Shown piece by piece: positions 1 through 6,878 of a stretch of DNA of 11,357 bases (position 1 is its first letter; the number at the start of each line of letters is the position of its first letter). Both the position numbers and the translations under genes were made by a program. Location of the stretch: NCBI GenBank assembly GCA_949957035.1, contig CATLIP010000060.1, forward strand, positions 1 to 11,357. The letters are read 5' to 3'. The notes below the pieces were generated by a model that had not been told where the DNA came from, did not search any database, and worked only from the letters and a program-made list of their open reading frames with translations. Source of the stretch: an uncultured Lachnospiraceae bacterium. GTDB lineage: Bacteria > Bacillota_A > Clostridia > Lachnospirales > Lachnospiraceae.

Positions 1-2
1 AG

Positions 3-173
3 GTGAATCCAAGATATGAGACGGTTCTGTCTCAGATGGAAAATTGTATATCCAGGACAAGCTGTGACAACTGGGCGGAGCTGTCCGAGAAGCTGGCTGA
101 CGGACAATTCCGTGTGATTACGGGGGAGAGCACGCCGGAAGAGGTGTGTGAAGAGATACGGGCAACGAAGTAA
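3..173 (+). CDS. C-terminal fragment of an unidentified protein (5' end outside window)
   Basis: This is an open frame running from the window edge to a TAA stop at 171-173, giving about 56 residues. The GTG at position 3 is probably an internal valine codon, not a start. The fragment is soluble, charged and has no membrane segment. It ends with a stretch reading FRVITGESTPEEVCEEIRA. An Asp/Gly-rich turn followed by S/T-P-E-E-V and a terminal helix is often seen at the C-terminus of small P-loop nucleotide or sugar kinases, but this similarity is weak and is only a suggestion. The strong terminator directly after the stop supports this being the true end of a transcription unit. I do not recognise the family with any certainty. 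Confidence 0.6.
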   Translation: MNPRYETVLSQMENCISRTSCDNWAELSEKLADGQFRVITGESTPEEVCEEIRATK

Positions 174-223
174 AAACAGGGTGGAGAATTCAGTTAAAGA
201 ATCTCCACCCTGTTTAAGTTTTT
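174..223 (+). terminator. Rho-independent terminator after the partial upstream gene
   Basis: A perfect 14-base-pair stem has arms at 174-187 (AAACAGGGTGGAGA) and 202-215 (TCTCCACCCTGTTT), with a 14-base loop. It is followed by AAGTTTTT at 216-223. The left arm starts one base after the last base of the stop codon. Read on the minus strand, the stem is followed by a short T run, so it may also stop transcription coming from the other side. It isolates the upstream unit from the sugar operon. Confidence 0.92.
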
Positions 224-227
224 AGAG

Positions 228-256
228 TACAAAGCAGAATCATAATTTCTTATACT
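228..256 (+). promoter_or_regulatory. Candidate promoter of the sugar ABC/GH127 operon
   Basis: TATACT at 251-256 is a good -10 hexamer (5 of 6 matches to TATAAT). With a 17-base spacer, the hexamer at 228-233 is TACAAA, only 3 of 6 matches to TTGACA, so the promoter would be weak without an activator. The predicted start near 263 would give a leader of about 47 bases. It lies between the upstream terminator and the first operon gene, the only place a promoter for this unit can be within the window. Confidence 0.4.
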
Positions 257-309
257 TTATCTAACAAATGAAACAAATCAAAAAATGATTCAGGAAAGGC
301 AGGAAAATT

Positions 310-1581
310 ATGAAAAGAAGAATCGTAAGTACACTCTTGTGCCTGACAATGGCAGCAGGATTAATGGCAGGATGCAGCAGTGGCGGCGGGAATGATTCCC
401 AGGGCTCATCAGATAAGAAGGAGTCAGCCGGCGGTAAGGAATCCGTAGTAATCTGGGACTATTTCGAGACAGACGCCCAGAAGAACATGATGCAGGATAT
501 GATTGACGGATTCAATGAATCACAGGACAAATTCGAAGCATCCCACGTCTATGTGCCATTTGCTGATTATGAGAAGCAGCTGACACTGGGTATGGCCTCC
601 GGAGAACTTCCGGATCTGGTAATCCTGGATGGATGTGGGATGGCCTCCTTTATAGAGATGGATCTGTTTGGAGACGTGTCTGATGCGAATATTAACTGGG
701 ATGAATACATGGAAGGCCCTATGTCTTCTACAATGGCAGACGGCAAACATTATGGAATCCCGTTCGCAACCAACTGTACGGCGCTGTTCTACAATAAAGA
801 CATCTTTGATGATGCACAGATGGAATACCCGGATGAGAACACAACCTGGGAAGAGTTCCGTGAGATGGCAAAGGCATTGACGAAGGATGGCGTGACTGGT
901 TTCGGCAATGCGGCTACCGGAACGGATGAGGGTACCTTCCAGTGTCTGCAGTGGTTATATACGGCAGGCGGCGACTACCAGAACATTGGAGACGGTGTGG
1001 ATGCTTATAAGCTGATGCAGGAGATGGTAGCAGAGGGGTCATGGTCTAAGGATTGTGTAAACTGGACACAGTCAGACGCCAATAACAACTTCGTTGCAGG
1101 CAACCTGGCTATGCAGCAGAACGGACCATGGCAGATTCCCGGAATCGAGAAAGACGCTCCGGATCTTAACTATGGTGTGACGGTTCTTCCGAAGAAGGAT
1201 GCGGATTCCGGTCAGGCAACATATATTCTCGGCGGTGAGAATATGGGTGCGGTAAAGCAGGACGACATGAGCGGTGCGATTGCATTCATGGAATATTATG
1301 ATCAGACGGACGTTATGGTAGAGTGTATGAAGCAGTATGGTTCCTTCCCTCCGAAGACAGAGGCGGCGCAAGATTCCTACTGGACTGACGATCCGATCCA
1401 AAAAGCATTCATCCAGCAGCTTGACACTTCTATCCCAAGAGGACCTAGCGCATCATGGCCGGCATACTCCGATGCAATCCAGACAGGATTCCAGGAAGTC
1501 ATGACTTCCGCAAAGACACCGGATAAGGCTGCAGAAGATACTCAGGCAGCGGTGGATAAGGTGAAGGCAGGAGAAAAATAA
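310..1581 (+). CDS. ABC transporter sugar-binding lipoprotein (family 1 extracellular solute-binding protein)
   Basis: This is the substrate-capturing component of a carbohydrate ABC importer, held on the outer face of the membrane by a lipid anchor. The 423-residue protein begins with a basic N-region (MKRR), a hydrophobic core and the lipobox LMAGC, with Cys22 as the predicted lipidated residue. A Ser/Gly/Asn/Lys linker follows to about residue 44, and then the mature alpha/beta domain (VVIWDYFE near 45-53). The length fits the usual 400-450 residues of family 1 binding proteins. The ATG at 310 follows purine-rich AGGAAAGG and AGGAAA sites at 292-306. It is the first gene of an operon with two permeases and a GH127 enzyme, so the ligand is inferred to be an arabinofuranose-containing oligosaccharide. 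The sequence alone does not prove the ligand. Confidence 0.93.
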   Translation: MKRRIVSTLLCLTMAAGLMAGCSSGGGNDSQGSSDKKESAGGKESVVIWDYFETDAQKNMMQDMIDGFNESQDKFEASHVYVPFADYEKQLTLGMASGELPDLVILDGCGMASFIEMDLFGDVSDANINWDEYMEGPMSSTMADGKHYGIPFATNCTALFYNKDIFDDAQMEYPDENTTWEEFREMAKALTKDGVTGFGNAATGTDEGTFQCLQWLYTAGGDYQNIGDGVDAYKLMQEMVAEGSWSKDCVNWTQSDANNNFVAGNLAMQQNGPWQIPGIEKDAPDLNYGVTVLPKKDADSGQATYILGGENMGAVKQDDMSGAIAFMEYYDQTDVMVECMKQYGSFPPKTEAAQDSYWTDDPIQKAFIQQLDTSIPRGPSASWPAYSDAIQTGFQEVMTSAKTPDKAAEDTQAAVDKVKAGEK

Positions 1582-1596
1582 TACATAGAATATAAG

Positions 1597-1625
1597 AGGG
1601 ACAGGTGCACCCTGTCCCTTTTCTT
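1597..1625 (+). terminator. Intercistronic hairpin with T tract between binding protein and permease genes
   Basis: The arms AGGGACAGG (1597-1605) and CCTGTCCCT (1611-1619) form a perfect 9-base-pair stem with a 5-base loop, followed by TTTTCTT. This is a canonical Rho-independent terminator or attenuator 15 bases after the stop of the binding-protein gene. In sugar ABC operons such an element typically allows partial read-through and stabilises the upstream message, so that binding protein is made in excess over permeases. I infer the same here, because no clear strong promoter follows it. Confidence 0.85.
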
Positions 1626-1643
1626 ACCATAGGATGCAGAAAA

Positions 1644-1696
1644 TCTGCCGGTGCCGGGGTTTATGGAACGCCGAGAATCCGGCCAAGTGTGGCAGA
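1644..1696 (+). other. GC-rich structured leader segment upstream of permease 1
   Basis: Nested complementary segments lie between the intercistronic terminator and the first permease gene. The outer pair is TCTGCC (1644-1649) with GGCAGA (1691-1696). The inner pair is GCCGG (1653-1657) with CCGGC (1679-1683). The segment is richer in G and C than the A/T-rich bases after it. It has no T tract and does not match the conserved core of any riboswitch class I know. It may be an RNA structure acting on permease expression, a processing site, or a chance fold. Confidence 0.35.
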
Positions 1697-1750
1697 CGAA
1701 AATAGAATTTTATAGATTCTGGGTTTTATATGAAGAAAGGGTGGAATGAG

Positions 1751-2656
1751 ATGAAGAGAAAGAACCATATCAGCATGAAGGCAGGGTTTTTGTTCGCGCT
1801 TCCGGCTGCCATATATATGTTGATATTCGTCGGCTATCCGATGATACAGAACTTTATCTTAAGTTTTAAAAATGTAGATGTATATACATTCTCAGATGCT
1901 TCTAAGCAGGCGTTTGTGGGATTCAGTAACTATACGGAACTGTTTGCGGGCGAGGATGCAATCCTGTCGGCGGCGATTGTCAACACATTGATCTTTACCG
2001 TGGTATCGATCTTCTTTCAGTTTTTTATCGGATTTGGGTTAGCCCTCCTGTTCAATAAGAAGTTCAAGGGAAGCGCTTTCTTCCGGGGTGTGACGATGAT
2101 TTCCTGGCTGCTTCCGGTTACGGTTGCAGGCCTGCTGTTCAAATTCATGTTTGCAAGTAAGGGAGGTATGATCAATCAGCTGTTCATGTCCCTTCATCTG
2201 ATTGACGCTCCACTTGAATGGCTGCTTGATCCGAAGCTTGCCATGGCGGCGATTGTTGTGGCGAATATATGGATCGGTATTCCATTTAACATGATGCTGC
2301 TGATTACGGGTCTTACCACCATACCGGAGGAGATCTATGAGAGCTCGAAGCTTGACGGAGCCAATAAGCTCCAGACACTGTTCCAGATTACGATTCCTAT
2401 GATCCGGCCTGCTATCATGTCGGTGTTGACATTGGGATTTGTCTATACCTTTAAGGTGTTCGACCTTGTATGGGTCATGACCAAGGGCGGACCGATCAAT
2501 GCGACGGAACTGGTATCCACCTATGCGTATAAGCTGTCCTTTGAACAGTTTCAGTTCAGCAAAGGTGCGGCGGCAGCGAATATTTTGTTTCTGATATTAT
2601 TTGTAGTAGGTATCTTCTATATTAAACTGATCAATGATGAGGAAGAGGTGATGTAA
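1751..2656 (+). CDS. Sugar ABC transporter permease, MalF/UgpA type
   Basis: This is an integral membrane subunit of the carbohydrate importer and pairs with the next gene product to form the translocation channel. The 301-residue protein has about six hydrophobic segments (roughly 12-32, 72-100, 113-135, 165-187, 221-243 and 274-294). The cytoplasmic EAA loop lies near 193-220, with ESSKLDGA and a downstream IP, and is the docking site for the ATPase. I chose the ATG at 1751 because AAAGGGTGG (1736-1744) lies just upstream at proper spacing. An in-frame ATG at 1730 would add seven residues but has no ribosome binding site. The stop is one base from the start of the second permease, so the two are translationally linked. 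No ATPase gene accompanies them, as is common for Firmicutes sugar importers that share MsmX/UgpC-like ATPases. Confidence 0.93.
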   Translation: MKRKNHISMKAGFLFALPAAIYMLIFVGYPMIQNFILSFKNVDVYTFSDASKQAFVGFSNYTELFAGEDAILSAAIVNTLIFTVVSIFFQFFIGFGLALLFNKKFKGSAFFRGVTMISWLLPVTVAGLLFKFMFASKGGMINQLFMSLHLIDAPLEWLLDPKLAMAAIVVANIWIGIPFNMMLLITGLTTIPEEIYESSKLDGANKLQTLFQITIPMIRPAIMSVLTLGFVYTFKVFDLVWVMTKGGPINATELVSTYAYKLSFEQFQFSKGAAAANILFLILFVVGIFYIKLINDEEEVM

Positions 2657-2657
2657 G

Positions 2658-3488
2658 ATGAAGAATGAGAAAGGAAACTGGAAATTTTTTATTATAGGAG
2701 CAATTGTGTTTGTAATCTTTATCTTTCCGTTGTACTGGATGATTGTTACAGCGTTGAAAACCCAGGTTGAGATTTTCCAGATCCCAACGCCTCTGTGGCC
2801 CAAAGACCTGACCTTTGATGCATTTGCAGATCAGCTGTCGTCTTCCAGCGATACGCTGCGGGGATTCAAGAATAGTCTGATCATCGGAGCCGGGGCTACG
2901 GTTATCTCTACGATACTGTCCATTCCGGCAGCCTATGGACTTGCAAGGTTTAAGTTCAATGGCAGGAAGATATTGATTCTGTATTTCCTGATGACGCAGA
3001 TGCTGCCGTCTACACTGATTCTTACATCTTTATATATTATGTTCTCGAATATGGGGCTTTTGAATTCTTATATTGCGCCGATTCTTGCCGATGCGACGCT
3101 GGGAATCCCCTTCAGTATCATCATACTGAGAACCTATTTCCTGTCTATTCCAAAGGAACTGGATGAGGCGGCGAAAATAGACGGCTGTAACAGTATCACT
3201 TCATTTACAAAGGTTATGCTGCCGATCGCAAAGCCTGGAATCGTGGTGGCGGCGGTGTTCTCTTTCGTGTATGCATGGGGCGACCTGATCTATGGAATTA
3301 CTTTTATCACAGATCCAAATAAGCGGCCGATTACTTCTAGTATCTATAATTATGTACAGCAGTATCAGACCCTGTGGAATGCAACCATGGCATTTGGTAT
3401 CATTGCGATTCTGCCGGTAGTGCTGATCTTCATATTCATGCAGAAATACATAGTCAGCGGTCTGACAAACGGTGCGGTGAAGGCATAG
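2658..3488 (+). CDS. Sugar ABC transporter permease, MalG/UgpE type
   Basis: This is the second channel subunit of the importer. The 276-residue protein starts with a short basic cytoplasmic end and a first membrane helix at about 10-31. Further helices lie at about 71-95, 104-128, 138-160, 193-215 and 243-263. The EAA loop near 167-194 carries the classical pattern: DEAAKIDG at 169-176, then LP at 188-189. This matches the MalG side of the family more closely than the MalF side, which is also shown by its position after the longer permease. The ATG at 2658 is served by GAGGTG at 2645-2650, which lies inside the end of the preceding gene, and only one base separates the two reading frames. 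The GH127 gene follows 35 bases downstream. Confidence 0.94.
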   Translation: MKNEKGNWKFFIIGAIVFVIFIFPLYWMIVTALKTQVEIFQIPTPLWPKDLTFDAFADQLSSSSDTLRGFKNSLIIGAGATVISTILSIPAAYGLARFKFNGRKILILYFLMTQMLPSTLILTSLYIMFSNMGLLNSYIAPILADATLGIPFSIIILRTYFLSIPKELDEAAKIDGCNSITSFTKVMLPIAKPGIVVAAVFSFVYAWGDLIYGITFITDPNKRPITSSIYNYVQQYQTLWNATMAFGIIAILPVVLIFIFMQKYIVSGLTNGAVKA

Positions 3489-3523
3489 ACGTCATTAATT
3501 AGAAGAAGTAAGGAGGACTGGAA

Positions 3524-5455
3524 GTGAGATTACATTCAATAGATTTAACAAAGATTAAGATTAATGACCCGTTCTGGTCAAAGCATGTGAATCTGGTCAG
3601 GGATGCAATTATTCCTTATCAGTGGAATGCCATGAACGACATGATTCCGGATGCGGAAGCCTCTCACTGTCTGGAAAATTTTGAGATTGCGGCGGGCAGG
3701 AAGAATGGGGAATTCTACGGTGCGGTTTTTCAGGATACGGATATTGCAAAATGGCTGGAAGCGGTTGGTTTTTCTCTGGCAACAAATAAAGATGAGAAGC
3801 TTGAGGAAAAGGCAGACGAGGTGATCGACTTGATTGCAGAAGCGCAGCAGGAGGATGGGTATCTGGACACGTATTTTATTATCAAGGAACCTGACCGCAA
3901 GTGGCAGAATCTCTGTGAAGGGCATGAGCTGTATACGGCGGGGCACATGATGGAAGCCGCGGTTGCCTATTATCAGGGAACAGGCAAGCGCAAATTCCTG
4001 GATATAGTACAGAAGCTGGCAGATTTGCTATGTGAGACTTTCGGTACGGAAGAGGGGAAAATTCATGGATATCCGGGACATCAGGAGGTGGAAGTCGGAC
4101 TGATTAAGCTGTATCGTGCTACGGGTAAGAAAAAATATCTGAATCTGGCGAAATATTTTATTGATGCCAGAGGCGTGGGAGAAAATTATTTTCTGAAAGA
4201 GATGCAAAGGCCCGGTTATAAGAATATTTTCCCGGAATTTGCAGGGTATCAGCCGGTGTATTCTCAGTCCGACCGGCCGGTGAGAGAGCAGGAGGCGGCA
4301 GAAGGACATGCAGTCAGAGCCGTATATATGTATTCGGCTATGGCGGATCTTGCTTATGAGTATCAGGACCAGGAACTTAAGGATGCATGTGTTAGAATCT
4401 GGAATAATATTGTCAGGAAGCAGATGTACATTACCGGCGGAATCGGTGCATCTGGTATCTTAGAGAGGTTTACTACGGACTATGATCTGCCGAATGACTG
4501 TAATTATGCGGAATCCTGCGCGTCCATCGGGCTTGCCATGTTCGGAATACGGATGGCGGATATTACAAGGGACGCTTCTTATATCGATACAGTGGAGCGG
4601 GCGCTGTATAATACGGTGCTTGCCGGAATCGCACTGGATGGCAGGAGCTTCTTCTATGTGAATCCGCTGGAGGTGTGGCCGGAGAATTGTATGGAGCGTA
4701 CTTCCAAGGAGCATGTGAAGCCCGTCCGGCAGAAATGGTTTGGTGTGGCGTGCTGTCCTCCCAATATTGCAAGGACGCTTGCGTCTTTGGGACAGTATAT
4801 GTATTCGGCAGGGGAGGATGAGCTGTATGTGAATCTGTTTATCTCAAATCAGGCAGAGATAGACTTAGGGAAGGAGACGGTTAAGGTTTCCATAGAGACG
4901 AGATTCCCATTTGAAAATGAGATTCATATAGCAGTTGACGGAATATTCCCAAAGGGGATGAAGCTTGCGGTCAGAATACCGGATTATGCACGAGAGTACA
5001 AAATCATGTCGGCGGACAATGTGGTAGATTACAGGGAAGAAAAGGGATATGCGATACTTATGCTGAGCGAAGATACGAAGCTTACCGTCTCGTTTGATGC
5101 ACCTGCCAGATTCGTCCGCGCCAATCCCAATGTCAGGGCAGACTGCGGGAAAACTGCGGTTACCAAAGGACCTCTCGTGTACTGTCTGGAGGAGGTTGAC
5201 AACGGGAAGAACCTGTCTGAACTCTATGTGGATACAAAACAGAAGATAGTTGAGCTGGATTCAGAATTATTTGGAGGCATTACGGAGCTGGTGCTCAAAG
5301 GGAAGAGAATTGATGAAGCGGCGTGGGATGGCAGAGAACTATACGGGGAGTACCCGCTGAGCCTCAAAGATGTTACCTTGAAGGCAATTCCGTATGCATA
5401 TTGGAACAACAGGGGCATGGGAGAGATGTCTGTGTGGATAAAAGAATTGATATAA
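3524..5455 (+). CDS. Glycoside hydrolase family 127, beta-L-arabinofuranosidase (HypBA1-like), cytoplasmic
   Basis: Family GH127 (formerly DUF1680) enzymes remove terminal beta-L-arabinofuranose from plant glycans such as hydroxyproline-linked arabinosides. The 643-residue length and full-length similarity to the Bifidobacterium enzyme HypBA1, as I recall that sequence, support the call. Shared segments include PFW near the start, VFQDTDIAKWLE near 68-79, DLPND at 321-325 and FGVACCPPNIAR at 406-417. Residues expected for catalysis and zinc binding are all present: Glu314 (acid/base), Glu330 and Cys332 (in AESCAS), and the Cys410-Cys411 pair, one of which acts as the nucleophile. Spacing agrees with HypBA1. 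There is no signal peptide, so it should act in the cytoplasm on imported sugar. The start is GTG at 3524, preceded by AGGAGG at 3511-3516. Specificity within the family is not proven by sequence. Confidence 0.93.
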   Translation: MRLHSIDLTKIKINDPFWSKHVNLVRDAIIPYQWNAMNDMIPDAEASHCLENFEIAAGRKNGEFYGAVFQDTDIAKWLEAVGFSLATNKDEKLEEKADEVIDLIAEAQQEDGYLDTYFIIKEPDRKWQNLCEGHELYTAGHMMEAAVAYYQGTGKRKFLDIVQKLADLLCETFGTEEGKIHGYPGHQEVEVGLIKLYRATGKKKYLNLAKYFIDARGVGENYFLKEMQRPGYKNIFPEFAGYQPVYSQSDRPVREQEAAEGHAVRAVYMYSAMADLAYEYQDQELKDACVRIWNNIVRKQMYITGGIGASGILERFTTDYDLPNDCNYAESCASIGLAMFGIRMADITRDASYIDTVERALYNTVLAGIALDGRSFFYVNPLEVWPENCMERTSKEHVKPVRQKWFGVACCPPNIARTLASLGQYMYSAGEDELYVNLFISNQAEIDLGKETVKVSIETRFPFENEIHIAVDGIFPKGMKLAVRIPDYAREYKIMSADNVVDYREEKGYAILMLSEDTKLTVSFDAPARFVRANPNVRADCGKTAVTKGPLVYCLEEVDNGKNLSELYVDTKQKIVELDSELFGGITELVLKGKRIDEAAWDGRELYGEYPLSLKDVTLKAIPYAYWNNRGMGEMSVWIKELI

Positions 5456-5470
5456 GAATCTGATGAAAGG

Positions 5471-5510
5471 AGCCTGTCCGGTGTGTGTCTGAGATACCGG
5501 GCAGGCTTTT
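5471..5510 (+). terminator. Terminator of the sugar operon, between convergent genes
   Basis: A 12-base-pair stem containing one G-T pair forms between AGCCTGTCCGGT (5471-5482) and ACCGGGCAGGCT (5496-5507). It ends in TTTT at 5507-5510 and lies 15 bases after the GH127 stop. On the minus strand the same stem lies about 38 bases past the aroC stop and is followed by a weaker pyrimidine-rich tail, so it may also serve aroC. Confidence 0.85.
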
Positions 5511-5544
5511 ATGCCGTGAAAACAGCTTATGAGAAAGTCAGGAA

Positions 5545-6654
5545 TTAGATCCATCTCCTGTCATATACCTTCTCTAAATATTCCATCCTTGCCCCCATAT
5601 TAGCCAGCAGCAAATCCGCTGCCGTAATTGCCGCCATAGATTCCGCCACTACCACAGCCCGCGGAACGATTACCGGATCATGGCGTCCGGTAATTGTAAT
5701 ACGTGTTTCTTCTCCGTATACATCCACCGTATCCTGCTCTTGAGAGATAGAGGGAGTAGGCTTCACTGCTGCCCGAATCACAATCCGGCTGCCGTCGCTC
5801 AAGCCCCCAAGGGTTCCTCCGGAATGATTGGTCCGCTTGCGAACATTCCCGTCTTCCATATAAAACCCATCATTATTTTTGCTGCCCTTTGTGCAGGCGG
5901 CTTTAAATCCATCCCCAATCTCAACTCCCTTGACGGCCCCGATAGACATGAGAGCTTTGGCGAGATTCGCATCTAACTTGTCAAATACAGGTTCTCCGAT
6001 GCCGGCGGGCATACCTTCGATGATACATTCAATCACACCGCCCGAGGAGTCCTGATTTTTTACACACTCTTCCAGATAAGCAGCCGCTTCCCTGGCATAG
6101 CTGTTGTTTGGCATATATAATGGATTGTCGTTGATACATCCATAGTCATATTCGGATTCCGGTATGACAATACTGCCGATGGCCTTTGTGTAGGCAAAAA
6201 TCTTAATTCCCAGTCTTTGTAGGAGTTTAGAAGCTATGGCTCCGGCTGCAACGCGGCCTATGGTCTCTCTGCCGGAGGTTCTGCCGCCGCCTCGGTAGTC
6301 GCGGATGCCGTATTTTGCGTCGAAGGTATAGTCGGCATGTCCCGGACGGTAGCAGTCCTTAATTTTGCCATAATCCCGCGACCGCTGGTCTTGATTGCAG
6401 ATAATGATGGAAATCGGTGTGCCGGTGGTCTTTCCTTCAAATACACCCGAGAGAATGAAAGCCTGGTCAGCTTCACTGCGGGCAGTGGTAAATTTGCTCT
6501 GCCCCGGTTTCCTGCGATTCAAAAATTCTTGTATATCCGCCTGGGTAAGAGATAGCCCGGAAGGGCAGCCGTCAATGATAACACCGATTGCAGGTCCATG
6601 GGATTCGCCCCATGTCGTGATTGAAAAAGAAGTTCCGTAAGTTGATCCAGCCAT
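5545..6654 (-). CDS. aroC: Chorismate synthase
   Basis: This enzyme performs the last step of the shikimate pathway, converting 5-enolpyruvylshikimate-3-phosphate to chorismate with reduced FMN in the cytoplasm. The 369-residue protein has family signatures throughout. GESHG lies at 16-20 with His19, YRPGHADYT at 102-110 with the conserved His106, and RGGGRTSGRET at 121-131. A SGGTLGGLSDG segment occurs in the second half. The length is typical for bacterial enzymes (about 360-390). The ATG at 6652-6654 is preceded by AGGAAGGAGC, complementary to 6662-6671, an excellent ribosome binding site seven bases away. No other shikimate-pathway gene is next to it. It converges on the GH127 gene and diverges from the L,D-transpeptidase gene, so it appears to be a single-gene unit. 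Confidence 0.98.
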   Translation of the reverse strand: MAGSTYGTSFSITTWGESHGPAIGVIIDGCPSGLSLTQADIQEFLNRRKPGQSKFTTARSEADQAFILSGVFEGKTTGTPISIIICNQDQRSRDYGKIKDCYRPGHADYTFDAKYGIRDYRGGGRTSGRETIGRVAAGAIASKLLQRLGIKIFAYTKAIGSIVIPESEYDYGCINDNPLYMPNNSYAREAAAYLEECVKNQDSSGGVIECIIEGMPAGIGEPVFDKLDANLAKALMSIGAVKGVEIGDGFKAACTKGSKNNDGFYMEDGNVRKRTNHSGGTLGGLSDGSRIVIRAAVKPTPSISQEQDTVDVYGEETRITITGRHDPVIVPRAVVVAESMAAITAADLLLANMGARMEYLEKVYDRRWI

Positions 6655-6692
6655 ATGAATAGCTCCTTCCTAAAAGTGTGTTTATTCCTGAT

Positions 6693-6716
6693 ATTTTAGC
6701 ATATCCTTCTATTATA
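6693..6716 (-). promoter_or_regulatory. Candidate aroC promoter elements
   Basis: Two -10 candidates lie upstream of aroC on the minus strand. One is TATAAT, complementary to 6711-6716. The other is an extended -10, TGCTAAAAT, complementary to 6693-6701. Neither has a convincing -35 hexamer at 17 bases, and the region is very A/T rich, so which is used cannot be decided here. The extended -10 would give a leader of about 30 bases before the aroC start. Confidence 0.4.
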
Positions 6717-6786
6717 TGGAAGAGAAATAAAACGTATAATTTTAATATATTTGTAATAAAATTGCAATATCTTCAGGAAATATTCA

Positions 6787-6837
6787 TTTTTTTTTTCGTT
6801 GTTTTTCCTGTACTTTTGAATATATGCATATTATAAT
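6787..6837 (+). promoter_or_regulatory. Candidate promoter with upstream T10 tract for the L,D-transpeptidase-tgt unit
   Basis: A perfect TATAAT lies at 6832-6837, predicting a transcription start near 6844. The -35 position (TGTACT at 6809-6814) is poor. A run of ten T at 6787-6796 lies at about -57 to -48 relative to that start, where an A/T-rich UP element contacts the alpha subunit of RNA polymerase. This could compensate for the weak -35. The inferred start is only about 5 bases before the ATG at 6849, which argues for translation from 6879. Confidence 0.5.
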
Positions 6838-6878
6838 GTACTAGACATATGAGAAATTCTATTAGAGGAGTTAGGCTG

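Noticed and set aside
668..880. Open frame inside the binding-protein gene in another frame
   Set aside because: Its composition is that of an out-of-frame shadow, it has no ribosome binding site, and it is fully covered by a clear lipoprotein gene.
1644..1696. Possible cobalamin or other known riboswitch upstream of permease 1
   Set aside because: Some bases resemble pieces of a cobalamin element, but the conserved box and its order are absent, and the downstream genes are sugar permeases. It is listed only as an unclassified structure.
5680..5976. Plus-strand open frame antisense to aroC
   Set aside because: It mirrors the conserved codons of chorismate synthase and has no promoter or ribosome binding site.
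6849..6878. Ten-residue N-terminal extension of the L,D-transpeptidase
   Set aside because: ATG 6849 lies about five bases from the predicted transcription start and has no ribosome binding site, while ATG 6879 has AGAGGAG at good spacing.
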